A DNA stretch of 64,000 nucleotides from Elusimicrobiota bacterium (GTDB lineage: Bacteria; Elusimicrobiota; Elusimicrobia; UBA1565; UBA9628), in assembly GCA_016212855.1 (NCBI GenBank), contig JACRDP010000010.1, forward strand, positions 106,954-170,953, given 5' to 3'. This document shows, piece after piece, positions 16,373 to 25,109 of this stretch. Under the pieces are notes generated by a model. It worked only from the letters and a program-made list of their open reading frames with translations. It did not search any database and was not told the DNA's origin. Within the stretch, counting starts at the first letter, position 1. Each line of letters begins with the position of its first letter. The position numbers were made by a program, and so were the translations under genes.

Positions 16373-17264
16373 GGCAGTGATGACGCGGGCAAGACGGCTC
16401 GCGCTGGGAGGCGTCGCGCTGCTGACGGCGGCGGGGCTCGTCAGCGCGGCGGCGACCGGGCGCAAGCCGAACCACCTCCTCGGTGAGAAAAGCCCCTATC
16501 TGATCCAGCACGCCTATAATCCCGTGGACTGGCATCCCTGGGGCGAGGAATCCTTCGCCAAGGCCAAGAGAGAGAACAAGCCCATCTTCTTGTCCATCGG
16601 CTACTCCACTTGCCACTGGTGCCACGTCATGGAGCGGGAGTCCTTCTCCAATCCGAAGATCGCCGCCGTCATGAACGTGAGCTTCGTCTCGATCAAGGTG
16701 GATCGCGAGGAGCGCCCGGACGTGGACAAGGTCTACATGACGGCCGCGACCGGCGCCGGCTGGGGCGGCGGCTGGCCGCTCAATCTCTGGTTGACGCCCG
16801 ACCTCAAGCCTTTCTTCGGCGGGACCTACTTCCCGCCGGACTCGCGAGGGGGGCGGCCGGGACTGGCGCAGCTCTCGGAAAGGATCGCGGAGCTATGGAA
16901 GAGCAAGCGCGACGGCCTGCAAACGGACGCGGACCGCCTCGGCCGCGCGCTGGAGAAATACACGAAGGTCGAGGGCCGCGGCGGCCCACTCGACCCCGCG
17001 GCGCTGGAAAGCGGCTTCAAGGCCTTCGTAAAAAGCTACGAGCCCTCGCGCGGCGGCTTCGGCGGCGCGCCGAAGTTCCCCATGCCGGCCAACCTCGACT
17101 TCCTCCTGCGCTATCACGCCCGGACGAAGGCGGAGACGGCGCTCGAGATGAGCGTGCGGACCCTGCGCGAGATGGCCAAAGGCGGCATCCACGACCACGT
17201 CGGCGGGGGCTTCCACCGCTACTCCACGGACGAGCGGTGGCACATCCCGCACTTCGAGAAGATC
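16362..17264 (+). pseudogene. 3'-truncated thioredoxin-domain protein (DUF255/YyaL family)
   Basis: About 300 codons match the start of the large DUF255 family (usually ~650-700 residues). They comprise a signal-peptide-like N-terminus ([20 protein letters not shown] from ATG 16380), '[20 protein letters not shown]', '[18 protein letters not shown]' with the C-x2-C redox pair, '[13 protein letters not shown]', and '[20 protein letters not shown]'. The family continues 'FEKMLYDQ...', but here similarity stops at about 17262 and runs into the convergent gene. The long nominal ORF to 18857 is an artefact that also swallows the HTH gene. The ~400 missing C-terminal residues make a functional product unlikely. 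Confidence 0.75.
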
Positions 17265-17285
17265 GTATTCTCAGCCCGGCCCGCC

Positions 17286-17864
17286 CTAGTCGCCGGCTCC
17301 GCCGCAGGTCCCGACCGATTGCAGATCGGTTCCGTAGCTCATATTCAAGAGGATAACGCCGTCAGGGTCAACGGACGCCCACTTCGCGTCGATGAGCATC
17401 CGGCGCAGAGCCGCCTCGCGCGCGACGAGTTCCGACTGCTTCTTTCGTCCCTCCGCGACTTCCTGCTCCAAGCGCGCGAGGTCGTGGACGTCCCCGGCGT
17501 TCGTTCCTGTCAGAGCGGAGGCGAATCCGGCCAGCATCTGGGTGTGCCGGAGCAAGGTCTCCCGGCTTTTCTGCAGGGCCTCTCCCGGCTTCACGGCCGC
17601 GTATATCTCCATGTAGAGGAACGAGGCCTCTCCTTGAGCGCTCACCGAGCGCACGCCCCCGTTATGACACCAGGAGAACCAGCCATCTATGATGACGGCG
17701 CCGGTCAGCCGCGGCGCCAGATACGGATCATGCATCCGGCCGATGCCTCGGTTGATCTCGGTCGCCACGGTGACGGCCGCGGCGCCGAGGTCCGTCGGCG
17801 TCGCGGCGCGGCACGTCGGTCCAAGGACGAAAACGGCGGCGGCGAGTACGAGAGTCGTCTTCAT
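17286..17864 (-). CDS. Exported protein of unknown function
   Basis: This 192-residue protein has a signal peptide ([20 protein letters not shown]) and a strong AGGAGG ribosome site upstream of the ATG at 17864. The mature part includes '[20 protein letters not shown]', '[20 protein letters not shown]' and a charged helical stretch, '[20 protein letters not shown]', likely a short coiled coil. I do not recognise the family. It is divergent from the HTH regulator at 18009 and shares its 144-bp upstream region, so that regulator may control it. Confidence 0.6.
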   Translation of the reverse strand: MKTTLVLAAAVFVLGPTCRAATPTDLGAAAVTVATEINRGIGRMHDPYLAPRLTGAVIIDGWFSWCHNGGVRSVSAQGEASFLYMEIYAAVKPGEALQKSRETLLRHTQMLAGFASALTGTNAGDVHDLARLEQEVAEGRKKQSELVAREAALRRMLIDAKWASVDPDGVILLNMSYGTDLQSVGTCGGAGD

Positions 17865-17985
17865 GTTCGAACCTCCTTGCGTCATGCCTTCAGTATAGCC
17901 GCGAACGGCCAAGGCGCCGAGAAGCGTAAGTCCCGGCCGTCGCCGGAAAAGTACCCATGTTTTCACCAACGCGCCGAAGGCCATT

Positions 17986-18010
17986 TAGTTATTTGCTATA
18001 TAACTATAAT
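17986..18010 (+). promoter_or_regulatory. Promoter/operator of the HTH gene
   Basis: TAGTTAT (17986-17992) and ATAACTA (18000-18006) form a 7-bp inverted repeat with a 7-bp spacer. -10-like sequences (TATAAC 17999-18004, TATAAT 18005-18010) lie against or over the ATG at 18009. The message would be leaderless or nearly so, and the dyad is a candidate auto-operator. Confidence 0.45.
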
Positions 18011-18857
18011 GAGCCTCTCACCCGCTTTCGGCGCTGCCCTGGCCCGCACCCGCGCGCGCGCCGGACACAAGTCGCCGTACGCGTTCCACAAAGCGCGTGG
18101 CCGGGGGCTCGAGGTCGCTTACGTGAACTACCTGCGCCTGGAGGCGGGCGAGTCCCTGCCGAAGCCGGTGACGTTGCGCCGCCTGCTGTCCGCGCTCGGC
18201 CACGAGCCCGGCACGGTCGAGGCCGTCGAGCTCGTGCGCGCCTACGTTCGGGCGCATTTGGCCTCCGACGAGCTGTACGCCTGCCTCGACGCCTCGCCGG
18301 CGCGGCGCGATCGCGCCCCCGAAAACGTGCGCCTATCCGAGGACGCGTCGCGCGGCACGCGCGAGGGACGCACCGCGCACCTCACTCCGGCCCAGTACCG
18401 CGTCATCGCCGCCGACGCGGACGCCTACGTCTGTAACGCGATTTTGGTCAACAGCGAGACCTGGGTGCCTCTGAGCGAGTTAGCGGTGGAAGCCGGCCTG
18501 TCCGCGCCGCGCACCAAGCAGGCGATGCGCAAGCTGATCACCGGCGAGTTGGCGGAGCTCACCGCGCGCGGGGCGCGCAGCCGTTTTTGGAACAAGTATC
18601 TCGCGGGAGCCCCGCGCAGCGCGGAGTTCGCCTCGATCCAAGCCAAGTTCGACGCGCACCGTGCGTGCTGGGCCGAGTCTCGCGGCCGCGGCGTGCACCG
18701 CGCCTACCTGCTCGTGCGCGCGCGCGAGGCCGATCTCAAGCGCTACTACGCACACCTCGACGAGACGGTGTACATGTCGTCGATGTACGGAGACTCGGAT
18801 CGCGCTGAGGGCGGGGCGATGCACCTCGTTGAGGCGCGCGTGACGCGCCTCGGTTGA
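18009..18857 (+). CDS. Helix-turn-helix transcriptional regulator
   Basis: This 282-residue protein begins with an Xre-like region ('[20 protein letters not shown]', then '[20 protein letters not shown]'). A middle segment looks like a second winged helix ('[20 protein letters not shown]' with '[16 protein letters not shown]'), and a basic C-terminal part includes '[20 protein letters not shown]'. The general plan resembles TIGR02147-type regulators seen in Fibrobacter and related groups, but I cannot assign a family. No Shine-Dalgarno is visible; -10-like sequence abuts the ATG. The stop codon lies inside the hairpin at 18854-18889. Confidence 0.65.
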   Translation: MSLSPAFGAALARTRARAGHKSPYAFHKARGRGLEVAYVNYLRLEAGESLPKPVTLRRLLSALGHEPGTVEAVELVRAYVRAHLASDELYACLDASPARRDRAPENVRLSEDASRGTREGRTAHLTPAQYRVIAADADAYVCNAILVNSETWVPLSELAVEAGLSAPRTKQAMRKLITGELAELTARGARSRFWNKYLAGAPRSAEFASIQAKFDAHRACWAESRGRGVHRAYLLVRAREADLKRYYAHLDETVYMSSMYGDSDRAEGGAMHLVEARVTRLG

Positions 18858-18889
18858 TAAGCACTATTCCCGGTAATAGTGCTTATCAA
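18854..18889. terminator. 15-bp perfect hairpin at the end of the HTH gene
   Basis: TTGATAAGCACTATT (18854-18868) and AATAGTGCTTATCAA (18875-18889) are exact reverse complements around CCCGGT. The stop codon TGA (18855-18857) is part of the left arm. It lacks a T-run and is AT-rich, so it is either a weak terminator, a transcript-stabilising stem or a binding site. Confidence 0.55.
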
Positions 18890-19151
18890 TAGGGACTGCG
18901 CTGGGCCTCCAAGGTGTCACGGCTTGGCACGCCCGCCAGACCCCGGCGCGAGTTCGCCCCATGCTGACGCTGGTCCTCGGCGGAGCCAAGAGCGGGAAGA
19001 GCCGCTCCAGAGCGCGCCGGAGATACTCCTGAATCCGGGGGGCATGTTTGGCTTTAATCTTAGCCGCCCCCGGTATCGGGCGCTGCGGGAGGCTAAACCG
19101 GGCCCGGAAGGTTCTTTCTATCGCATCGCCCAGGGAGGCGATTTTATCAAT
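18890..19151. other. Intergenic debris with a cobU fragment
   Basis: Apart from the cobU remnant (separate entry), this stretch holds a short open segment from ATG 19044 ('MFGFNLSRPRYRALREAKPG') that runs antisense into chrA and is not recognisable. I see no complete gene. Confidence 0.4.
18961..19032 (+). pseudogene. N-terminal remnant of cobU (adenosylcobinamide kinase)
   Basis: The 23-codon frame begins 'MLTLVLGGAKSGKS', the start and P-loop (G-G-x-x-S-G-K-S) of CobU/CobP nucleotide-loop enzymes of cobalamin assembly. It then diverges into an Arg-rich tail and stops. The rest of the ~180-residue gene is absent, so this is a relic. Confidence 0.5.
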
Positions 19152-20267
19152 TCAACGAAAGGCAAGGACCCCTATCGTTCCGGCAAGCAGAACGATCCAG
19201 GGCTCCGGCACGCGCCGCCACACGAGAACCGCGGAAGCGATCGCTGCGGCGGCCGTCGTCCAATCCACGACAGAACGCCGACCCAGCACGACGACGGCTC
19301 CGGCGATGGTCCCGACAGCCGCAGCTGTCACGCCGTCCACGAAGGCGACGACGGCGGGATTCTTGCCGTATCGCTTGAAATACGGCGCAGGAAGGATGGT
19401 GAACAGGTAGCAGGGCAGGAAGGTCGCGGCGGCGGCGACGCAGGCGCCGGGAAGACCCGCTACGAGGTAACCGATGAAGCCGACGGTGATCACGACCGGC
19501 CCCGGCGTGATCATCGCGACGGCAACGGCGTCCAGGAACTGGCGATCGGTCAGCCACTGATGTTCGCGCACGACTCCGCCGTAGAGAAACGGGACGATCG
19601 CTAGGCCGCTGCCGAACACGAACGCCCCCGCTTTGCCGAAGAAGGCGGCGATGGCCAGCAGGGTATGCGGGTCCACCGAGCGCGCGGCGAAGCGCCGGAG
19701 AGCCTTGGGCGGCGCCTCGACCAGCCAGACGACGACGCCGGCCGCCAGGAACAGCGCGATCCACTCGCTCTCCGTCCACGCCGTGACGAGGGCGGCGGCA
19801 AGGAACAGCGTCCAAAGCAAACGGCGGTCGCCGAGCGTCTTCTTGGTGAGTTTGTAGGCGCTGTTGGCGATGATGCCGATGACGCAGGCGCCGATCAGAT
19901 AAAAGGCCGCCTGCATCCAGGGCAGGCCGCCATAGCGGCGATAAGCCCAGCCAAGGCCGAGCACCATCAAAAACGACGGCACGATGAAGGCGACGCCCGT
20001 CGCCGTCGCGCCGATCACGCCGTAGTGGACGTAGCCCAGATACATCGAGAGTTGCGCGGCCAACGGGCCCGGCGCGAGCTGGGAGAGCGCCAGCCCGTCC
20101 TTGTAGTCCTCTTCCGATATCCAGCCGCGCTCCTCTACGAGATCACGGTGCATATAGCCGATCAAGGCTACAGGACCGCCGAAGCCGATTGCACCCAGCT
20201 TCAGGAAGTAGAGGACCAACTCCTTTAGGTTATAGGGCTTTTCTTGCGCAGTAGGCATATAGGGCAT
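19152..20267 (-). CDS. chrA: Chromate transporter ChrA (CHR family)
   Basis: This 371-residue inner-membrane protein should export chromate from the cytoplasm. Two homologous CHR halves are visible. The first has 'LGAIGFGGPVALIGYMHRDL', 'EEDYKDGLALSQLAPGPLAA' and 'QLSMYLGYVHYGVIGA'. The second has 'KAGAFVFGSGLAIVPFLYGG', 'LTDRQFLDAVAVAMITPGPV' and 'VGFIGYLVAGLPGA'. About ten hydrophobic segments are present. GGGAG lies 7 bases before ATG 20267. It is the last gene of a minus-strand operon headed by chrB, 39 bp after the propeller gene. Confidence 0.92.
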   Translation of the reverse strand: MPYMPTAQEKPYNLKELVLYFLKLGAIGFGGPVALIGYMHRDLVEERGWISEEDYKDGLALSQLAPGPLAAQLSMYLGYVHYGVIGATATGVAFIVPSFLMVLGLGWAYRRYGGLPWMQAAFYLIGACVIGIIANSAYKLTKKTLGDRRLLWTLFLAAALVTAWTESEWIALFLAAGVVVWLVEAPPKALRRFAARSVDPHTLLAIAAFFGKAGAFVFGSGLAIVPFLYGGVVREHQWLTDRQFLDAVAVAMITPGPVVITVGFIGYLVAGLPGACVAAAATFLPCYLFTILPAPYFKRYGKNPAVVAFVDGVTAAAVGTIAGAVVVLGRRSVVDWTTAAAAIASAVLVWRRVPEPWIVLLAGTIGVLAFR

Positions 20268-20306
20268 CGTCTCGGCTCCCTCCCTCGCGCGCGACTCATT
20301 TCATGA

Positions 20307-21323
20307 TCATTCGCCTTCTGTTTTTACATAACCTACGGCCAGCCTCTTCGGGGCCTTCACGACCGGGATCGTCTTTATAAGCGACCGCTTCCTGCGATCG
20401 ATCAGGCTCACGTCGTTCGAAGAGGTATTGCTCACGACGGCGATCTTGCCGTCTTGAGTGAATTCGATCCAGTTGGGGTTCCTCCCGGCCCCGAGAGAGG
20501 CGATTGTTTTGAGCGTGCTCGGATCGATGATGGTGATCCGATCATTGAGCTGGGTCGTGAGCCAAAGTTCCTTCCCGTCGGGAGTGACGCGAAGGCCATG
20601 CGCTACCATGCCATCCTTAGGGAAGCCTTTGGGTTCCGCCAAACCGATCCGATCCACCACTTTGTCCTTATCGAGATCGATCACGAGCGCGCCATTCGTC
20701 CAGCGAATGGTTTGAAACAATCGCTTCCCATCCGGCGTCACGGCGGGGACTCGGGGCCAGGCCCAAATGGGGATGCTTTTCACGACCTGCTTGGTCTCGG
20801 TATCGACAACGACGATCTTTTCGTCGCCCTCGCAGGTGATGTAAATTCGCTTTGACGCAGGGCTTGCGAGGACGATATGCGGGTTTCGCCCCACGGGCAG
20901 AACGGACGCGACTTCGCGCCGCTTGACGTCGACGATAGCCACGGCATGATCCGCATTCAACGGCACGTAGAGCGTCGCGCCATCCTGAGAGAGCGCCGGC
21001 TGCTGAGGACGCGCGCCCACCTTGATCGTAGCGGTGACTTTATTCTCTTTGGGGTCGATAAAACTGAGCGTGCCGTCCCCTTCGTTGGTCACAAACACTT
21101 CGGAACCGTCGGGAGCGATGGCGACGCCGTGCGGTTTTTGTCCCGTCGTGATTTGCGCGATTTCCTTTCGGCCCTCGACATCAATGACGGAAATCTTTTC
21201 GCCCTCGAAGTTGGTGACGTAGGCGCGAAGCCGCGACTCCGCGGCCTGGCCGTCGACGGCAATCAATACGAGGCTCATGAGCAACGGCAGAGTCCTGAAG
21301 ACTATGGAGCTGATTCTATTCAT
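20307..21323 (-). CDS. Exported YVTN/YncE-type beta-propeller
   Basis: This 338-residue protein has a signal peptide (to about residue 28) and seven ~40-residue repeats of the YVTN type ('RAYVTNFEGEKISVIDVEGR', 'EVFVTNEGDGTLSFIDPKEN', 'RIYITCEGDEKIVVVDTETK', 'ELWLTTQLNDRITIIDPSTL'). They form a seven-bladed periplasmic propeller. GGAGG precedes the ATG, and the start overlaps the previous stop as ATGA. Such propellers bind ligands or scaffold complexes. A link to the adjacent ABC exporter or to chromate handling is inferred only from the operon. Confidence 0.75.
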   Translation of the reverse strand: MNRISSIVFRTLPLLMSLVLIAVDGQAAESRLRAYVTNFEGEKISVIDVEGRKEIAQITTGQKPHGVAIAPDGSEVFVTNEGDGTLSFIDPKENKVTATIKVGARPQQPALSQDGATLYVPLNADHAVAIVDVKRREVASVLPVGRNPHIVLASPASKRIYITCEGDEKIVVVDTETKQVVKSIPIWAWPRVPAVTPDGKRLFQTIRWTNGALVIDLDKDKVVDRIGLAEPKGFPKDGMVAHGLRVTPDGKELWLTTQLNDRITIIDPSTLKTIASLGAGRNPNWIEFTQDGKIAVVSNTSSNDVSLIDRRKRSLIKTIPVVKAPKRLAVGYVKTEGE

Positions 21324-22045
21324 GGCTTGCCTCCTTTCTTGATCTTAATGTCGTCAAGATATACCACCGAGTCGGCTTTCGACCACAGTCCCACCTTGCC
21401 GGAGATCGGGTCCTCCCACTCATGCTCGAGGGTCAGCTTGCCGTTGAGATAACCTTCGATCCTCCTGCCTCGGACGACCAGCTTCAGGTCGTGCCATTGC
21501 AGCGTCGGCGTGGGTATTTTCTTGATCCATTGGACCGAACTGCGCTTGCCGCGGATGTACTTGAAGAGCACCAGGTTGTCCTCGAGCGCGTTGCCCCGCA
21601 GCACGAGATAGTCCCCGTTGGGCTTCAGGTTGAAGACGATCCCGGCCGCTTGGTCGACGCGACCGCTCATGGGCTTGAACCTCAGGCTGATCTCGCCGTT
21701 GCGGAAGTCGTCGATCTCCTTGGCCACCGCCAGCGGGAAATAGGCGTAGGCTTTGACGTTGTCCAGGAACTCGGCGTAGCGCTCTCCATACAGGGCGCGC
21801 GCCTTGTCCGCCAGGCCCGCGGACGCCTGTCCCTGCTTCCATTTGCCGCCGTCGATGACGAGCACCTTGTTCTTTCCCTCGACCCCGATCCGCCAGACGC
21901 CCACGACCGGGGTGAAAGCGGATGGCTCGGCGCCGACCGTATCCGCCGAGAAGTCGTAGCGGCTGGGAGCGGCGACGCATACGGCGGCGCTCAGCAGCGG
22001 CCACAGCGCGACGGCTATTCGCAGCGTCGATTTGGCATGGTGCAT
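21320..22045 (-). CDS. Exported concanavalin-like (LamG/DUF1080-type) protein
   Basis: This 241-residue protein has a signal peptide (to about residue 26) and one jelly-roll domain. The pattern 'RYDFSADTVGAEPSAFTPVV', 'AYAYFPLAVAKEIDDFRNGE', 'GIVFNLKPNGDYLVLRGNAL', 'WHDLKLVVRGRRIEGYLNGK' and 'VGLWSKADSVVYLDDIKI' is that of DUF1080/3-keto-disaccharide hydrolase-like sandwiches. The start at 22045 is preferred over 22051 because GGAGG directly abuts the upstream ATG but is six bases from this one. The substrate is unknown; it lies inside the chr operon. Confidence 0.65.
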   Translation of the reverse strand: MHHAKSTLRIAVALWPLLSAAVCVAAPSRYDFSADTVGAEPSAFTPVVGVWRIGVEGKNKVLVIDGGKWKQGQASAGLADKARALYGERYAEFLDNVKAYAYFPLAVAKEIDDFRNGEISLRFKPMSGRVDQAAGIVFNLKPNGDYLVLRGNALEDNLVLFKYIRGKRSSVQWIKKIPTPTLQWHDLKLVVRGRRIEGYLNGKLTLEHEWEDPISGKVGLWSKADSVVYLDDIKIKKGGKP

Positions 22046-22055
22046 GGTCATCCTC

Positions 22056-23399
22056 CTAGAATCCCCATCTCATCGGGGCGCCGCGCCCGTTGAACCAGCA
22101 CCCGAGCCCGGCAATAAGCGGCAGAACTCCATAGAACCACCATTCCCACCAGCCGGTATCGGCCACGAGCGGATAACCGGGATAGTCGGTACCGGCCTCG
22201 GTCGATACGGTCTGCCCGGAGAGATTGAAAAGAATGGGGAGTATCTCTTCCTCGCTGTTGGAGCGGCTTTGCTCCCTTTTCCCATCGTAGTCGTAGGCGA
22301 TGACGCCGTAGTCGTCTTGGCCCTCAGCCTGCCCGGAAAGTCTCCGCGCGTCGGCATACACGACCGCCAGCTTGGGGACCAAGCGGCGCAGCTTGTCTAA
22401 GATGTTGCGCTCCAAGTCGGCGAGGCGGGAATCCTCCGGAGAAAGGTGAACCGTGATCCGAAGCGGCTTATCCAGACGCCGCAGGGCCAGCTCCACCGCC
22501 GGGGGAAACGAGTTGCGCCGGTCCTCGGTGACGTCCCTCGATACGTTCAGCATCGCCCCCAGCGTCCAGACGCCGGCGATCGCCAATGCCGCGAAGAGCC
22601 CCAAAGCCGCCCTTCGCCTCGGCGCCGCGCCGAGCCACGCGCCGGTCAGGAAGATGAGCCCGAGTCCGAGGGCCGCCAGCGCGAGGGCCGATTCGAGAGA
22701 GAAAAGTCCGCGTTCGAACGGCCTCAAAGCCGCGGTAAGCGAGAGAAACGAGACCCGACTCAGCAAACCGTCTCCTGCCGCGGCGAAATCAAGCACCCAC
22801 GAACTTGTCGTGCAGGCCAGGGCGATGATGGCGGCCGTGGAAACGGAATCCGCCACGGCGGCCGCGAAGAACGCGATCCCAGCGATGGCCAGAGCGTAGA
22901 GACTGTGCCCGACGATGAGGTTGAGCGTTTCGGGCCAATGGATATGCCCGCCCAACGCCCGCCAGATGACGAGCGCCGATAAGGCGGGCAGAAGCGCCAC
23001 CACCCAGGCCAAGCCGACCGCCAAGGCCTTCGATGCCGCGAGTACGGAAGGTTTCATCGGAAGCTGAAGCAACAGCTTGATCGAGCCGCTCTGCTTCTCG
23101 CCTCCGATCAGCCGTATGGCGATGAAGGGGAATAGCAACGTCGCGACCAGGTAATAGGCGCCGAAAGTCGGCACAAGAACGCCGTCCAAGGGCGTCATGG
23201 CTCGCGCCATCTCCGGGAACGGAAGGGCGGAGCGGCTCGCCTCGGCGAAGAGCCGGACGGCTTGGCTGAAGCTGTAGCCGGTGACTATGGAGAGAAGGGC
23301 CAGCATCACCCATAGGGACCGCGAACGGAGAAGTTCTCGGACCTCCTTTTGGAGTAAGGCGCCGGCGCGTCCAAGGGCCATGCCGTCAGGTGAGCGCAA
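22056..23399 (-). CDS. ABC-2 type permease with GldG-like periplasmic part
   Basis: This 447-residue integral membrane protein pairs with the ATPase encoded upstream. It has about six TM helices in the first ~270 residues, with the ABC-2 feature 'RLIGGEKQSGSIKLLLQLPM'. A soluble segment, 'RRLDKPLRITVHLSPEDSRL' followed by 'LDKLRRLVPKLAVVYAD', resembles the GldG/DUF7088 extracytoplasmic domain, and a final TM helix lies near the C-terminus. TTG at 23399 is chosen because GGAGG sits six bases upstream; ATG 23381 has none. It overlaps the ATPase gene by 14 bp. The transported substrate is unknown. Confidence 0.75.
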   Translation of the reverse strand: MRSPDGMALGRAGALLQKEVRELLRSRSLWVMLALLSIVTGYSFSQAVRLFAEASRSALPFPEMARAMTPLDGVLVPTFGAYYLVATLLFPFIAIRLIGGEKQSGSIKLLLQLPMKPSVLAASKALAVGLAWVVALLPALSALVIWRALGGHIHWPETLNLIVGHSLYALAIAGIAFFAAAVADSVSTAAIIALACTTSSWVLDFAAAGDGLLSRVSFLSLTAALRPFERGLFSLESALALAALGLGLIFLTGAWLGAAPRRRAALGLFAALAIAGVWTLGAMLNVSRDVTEDRRNSFPPAVELALRRLDKPLRITVHLSPEDSRLADLERNILDKLRRLVPKLAVVYADARRLSGQAEGQDDYGVIAYDYDGKREQSRSNSEEEILPILFNLSGQTVSTEAGTDYPGYPLVADTGWWEWWFYGVLPLIAGLGCWFNGRGAPMRWGF

Positions 23400-24096
23400 G
23401 GAAGACCTCCTCGAGGCTCCCGGCAGGGCCCGGCGCCCGGGTCTTTAGTTCTTCGAGCGTGCCGCTTCCCAGCAGCCTCCCGTCCTTTAGGAGCAGGAAC
23501 CGGTCGCAGACTCTCTCCGCGTCCGCAAGCTGGTGGATGGACAGGAGCAAAATCCGCCCAAGAGTACGGACCTCCTTAAGCAGGGCCATCACGCTTCGAG
23601 TCTGCCGAAGATCCAGGCCGTCGAAAGGCTCGTCGAGCAGGAGCAGCGGCTGGGGCGTCAGCAGACCGATGGCCAATAGCAGTCTCTTGAGCGTCCCCTT
23701 GGACAGCGCGCCGACCCGCTTCTCCAGGGCCGAGCGCAGGTCCAATCTCCTGATGAGATCTTCGACGCGACCTAGGTCCGCTCCATACAGTTGGGCGTAA
23801 AGCCGGAGAGTCTCCGATGAACAGAGCTCCCGGTGCGGCAGAATCCCATCAGGCAGGTAGAACAGTTCTTCCTTCCTGCGTCCTGAGGGGAAATCGCCAC
23901 CTCGCCAGCTCAGTGCGCCGGACTCGTGGTGCATGAGGCCGGCCACGCATTCGAGAAGCGTCGTTTTTCCGGCTCCGTTGGGACCGATCAGTCCAAGAAT
24001 CTGGCCCGGATAAACTTCGAAGCTCACCTCATCAAGCGCGGAAAAACCGGCGAACCGCTTCGAGAGGCCTTGGACCTTAAGCAGTGCCTCAGCCAC
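23386..24096 (-). CDS. ABC transporter ATP-binding protein
   Basis: This 236-residue ATPase contains Walker A 'GLIGPNGAGKTTLLE', a signature variant 'LSKGTLKRLLLAIG' (LSKG in place of LSGG), Walker B 'LLLLDEPFDGLD' and the switch histidine 'LSIHQLADAE'. The start is GTG at 24096 (upstream GGAG); the longer reading into chrB has no support. It overlaps chrB by 8 bp and the permease by 14 bp, so ATPase and permease are a coupled ABC-2 exporter pair embedded in the chromate operon. Confidence 0.88.
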   Translation of the reverse strand: MAEALLKVQGLSKRFAGFSALDEVSFEVYPGQILGLIGPNGAGKTTLLECVAGLMHHESGALSWRGGDFPSGRRKEELFYLPDGILPHRELCSSETLRLYAQLYGADLGRVEDLIRRLDLRSALEKRVGALSKGTLKRLLLAIGLLTPQPLLLLDEPFDGLDLRQTRSVMALLKEVRTLGRILLLSIHQLADAERVCDRFLLLKDGRLLGSGTLEELKTRAPGPAGSLEEVFLALT

Positions 24097-25084
24097 GGTT
24101 CGACTCCTCTTGCGCCAGGCCCGCATGGACGGCGTCGAAGAAGGCGATGCCTGCTTCCAGCCGGTCCGCGTCCTTCTTATGCAGGCGGCAGAGTCCCTGC
24201 ACGGCCATCGCCACTCCAGACGCCTCCCGCCGGCCGAACTTCCCATCCTTTAGATCGATGTCATGTATGATCTCGGCCAACTCCCGCAGCGCCTGGTCGG
24301 TGAGCTTCAGGCGGCGGATCAACGTCTCGAACGTGCACCAGTCTCCAAAGTGCGTGAACTCGGCATCGGACATGTCGAAGCGCAGTTCGCCGCGGCGCGG
24401 CGCGTACGGCTCCGCCGCGAATTTGAACCGGGCGCTTGGATCGACGTAGCGGCGGATCAGCCAGGCCGAGACGAGGCGGTCGATGTGGGGAGAGGGCCTC
24501 GTGACCCATACGCGGCCTTGAAGTTCGGCCGCCGAGATCGGCGGTGGCGGTTCGGGCGCCGCCTGGCGCCTCAGCGTATCCGCCTGCGCGATGAGCTTTT
24601 GGACCTTGAGGACGACCGCTCCAGCCCTGCCGCGCTCCGGAGAAGCGAAGAAATCAATTTTCCGCAGGCGCTCCCACTCGGCTTTCAGCGCCAGCCACTG
24701 CTTCTGCAACCGCGCAAACGTCTCTTCGGAAGGTCGCCCGCCTTCCAGATTATTGCGCACGGTCTGTGCCAAAGCGGCCGCCGCGTTCGCCAATTCCGCG
24801 AAGTCCTCATCGCGCGCCTTGCGGAACGCGGCGATAATGTCCCTATTTTCCGCCTCGGTGATGGAGTCGGCGACGAATACCGAGGCCTCACCGTTGAACT
24901 GGAGGATCTCCTTTCTCAGCCACTCGAAGTCTTCCCTTGTCTCCGCCTGATTGGGGAGCGCATAGATCGAGTTCTTGATGGGCACCGCACCGAGCGCCTT
25001 AAGCTTTCGCCACACCCGCACCCTGACATTGGATGGGTGGGCCGGAAGTTGGTGCGTCAACAGCAGCCACCGCGACGTCTTCAT
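24089..25084 (-). CDS. chrB: Chromate resistance regulator ChrB
   Basis: This 331-residue protein matches ChrB: an N-terminal domain with 'HQLPAHPSNVRVRVWRKLKA', 'YALPNQAETREDFEWLRKEI', and a C-terminal domain with 'RPSPHIDRLVSAWLIRRYVD', 'FDMSDAEFTHFGDWCTFETL' and 'LAEIIHDIDLKDGKFGR'. Some characterised ChrB proteins are chromate-sensing repressors of chr operons. The start at ATG 25084 is preferred to the track-style ATG 25108, which lies inside a palindrome and -10. It is the first gene of a six-gene operon ending with chrA. Confidence 0.88.
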   Translation of the reverse strand: MKTSRWLLLTHQLPAHPSNVRVRVWRKLKALGAVPIKNSIYALPNQAETREDFEWLRKEILQFNGEASVFVADSITEAENRDIIAAFRKARDEDFAELANAAAALAQTVRNNLEGGRPSEETFARLQKQWLALKAEWERLRKIDFFASPERGRAGAVVLKVQKLIAQADTLRRQAAPEPPPPISAAELQGRVWVTRPSPHIDRLVSAWLIRRYVDPSARFKFAAEPYAPRRGELRFDMSDAEFTHFGDWCTFETLIRRLKLTDQALRELAEIIHDIDLKDGKFGRREASGVAMAVQGLCRLHKKDADRLEAGIAFFDAVHAGLAQEESNRG

Positions 25085-25091
25085 GGAACAT

Positions 25092-25109
25092 GATGTTATA
25101 TAAAACATC
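25092..25109 (-). promoter_or_regulatory. Operator and promoter of the chr operon
   Basis: GATGTT (25092-25097) and AACATC (25104-25109) form a perfect 6-bp dyad with a 6-bp AT spacer. On the minus strand, TATAAC (25100-25095) is a -10 candidate, with TTGCGG (25122-25117) 16 bp upstream as a weak -35. Two TGTAACAGA direct repeats lie just upstream. ChrB is the likely ligand-responsive repressor. Confidence 0.45.

Noticed and set aside
16362-18857. One 831-residue protein
   Set aside because: The frame joins the start of a DUF255 protein, antisense of a minus-strand exported gene with its own strong ribosome site, and an HTH regulator. Protein similarity breaks at about 17262 and restarts at 18009.
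18879-19604. 241-residue plus-strand ORF
   Set aside because: Mostly antisense to chrA, low-complexity Arg/Asp/Gly. Only the cobU fragment and a short unexplained start lie in it.
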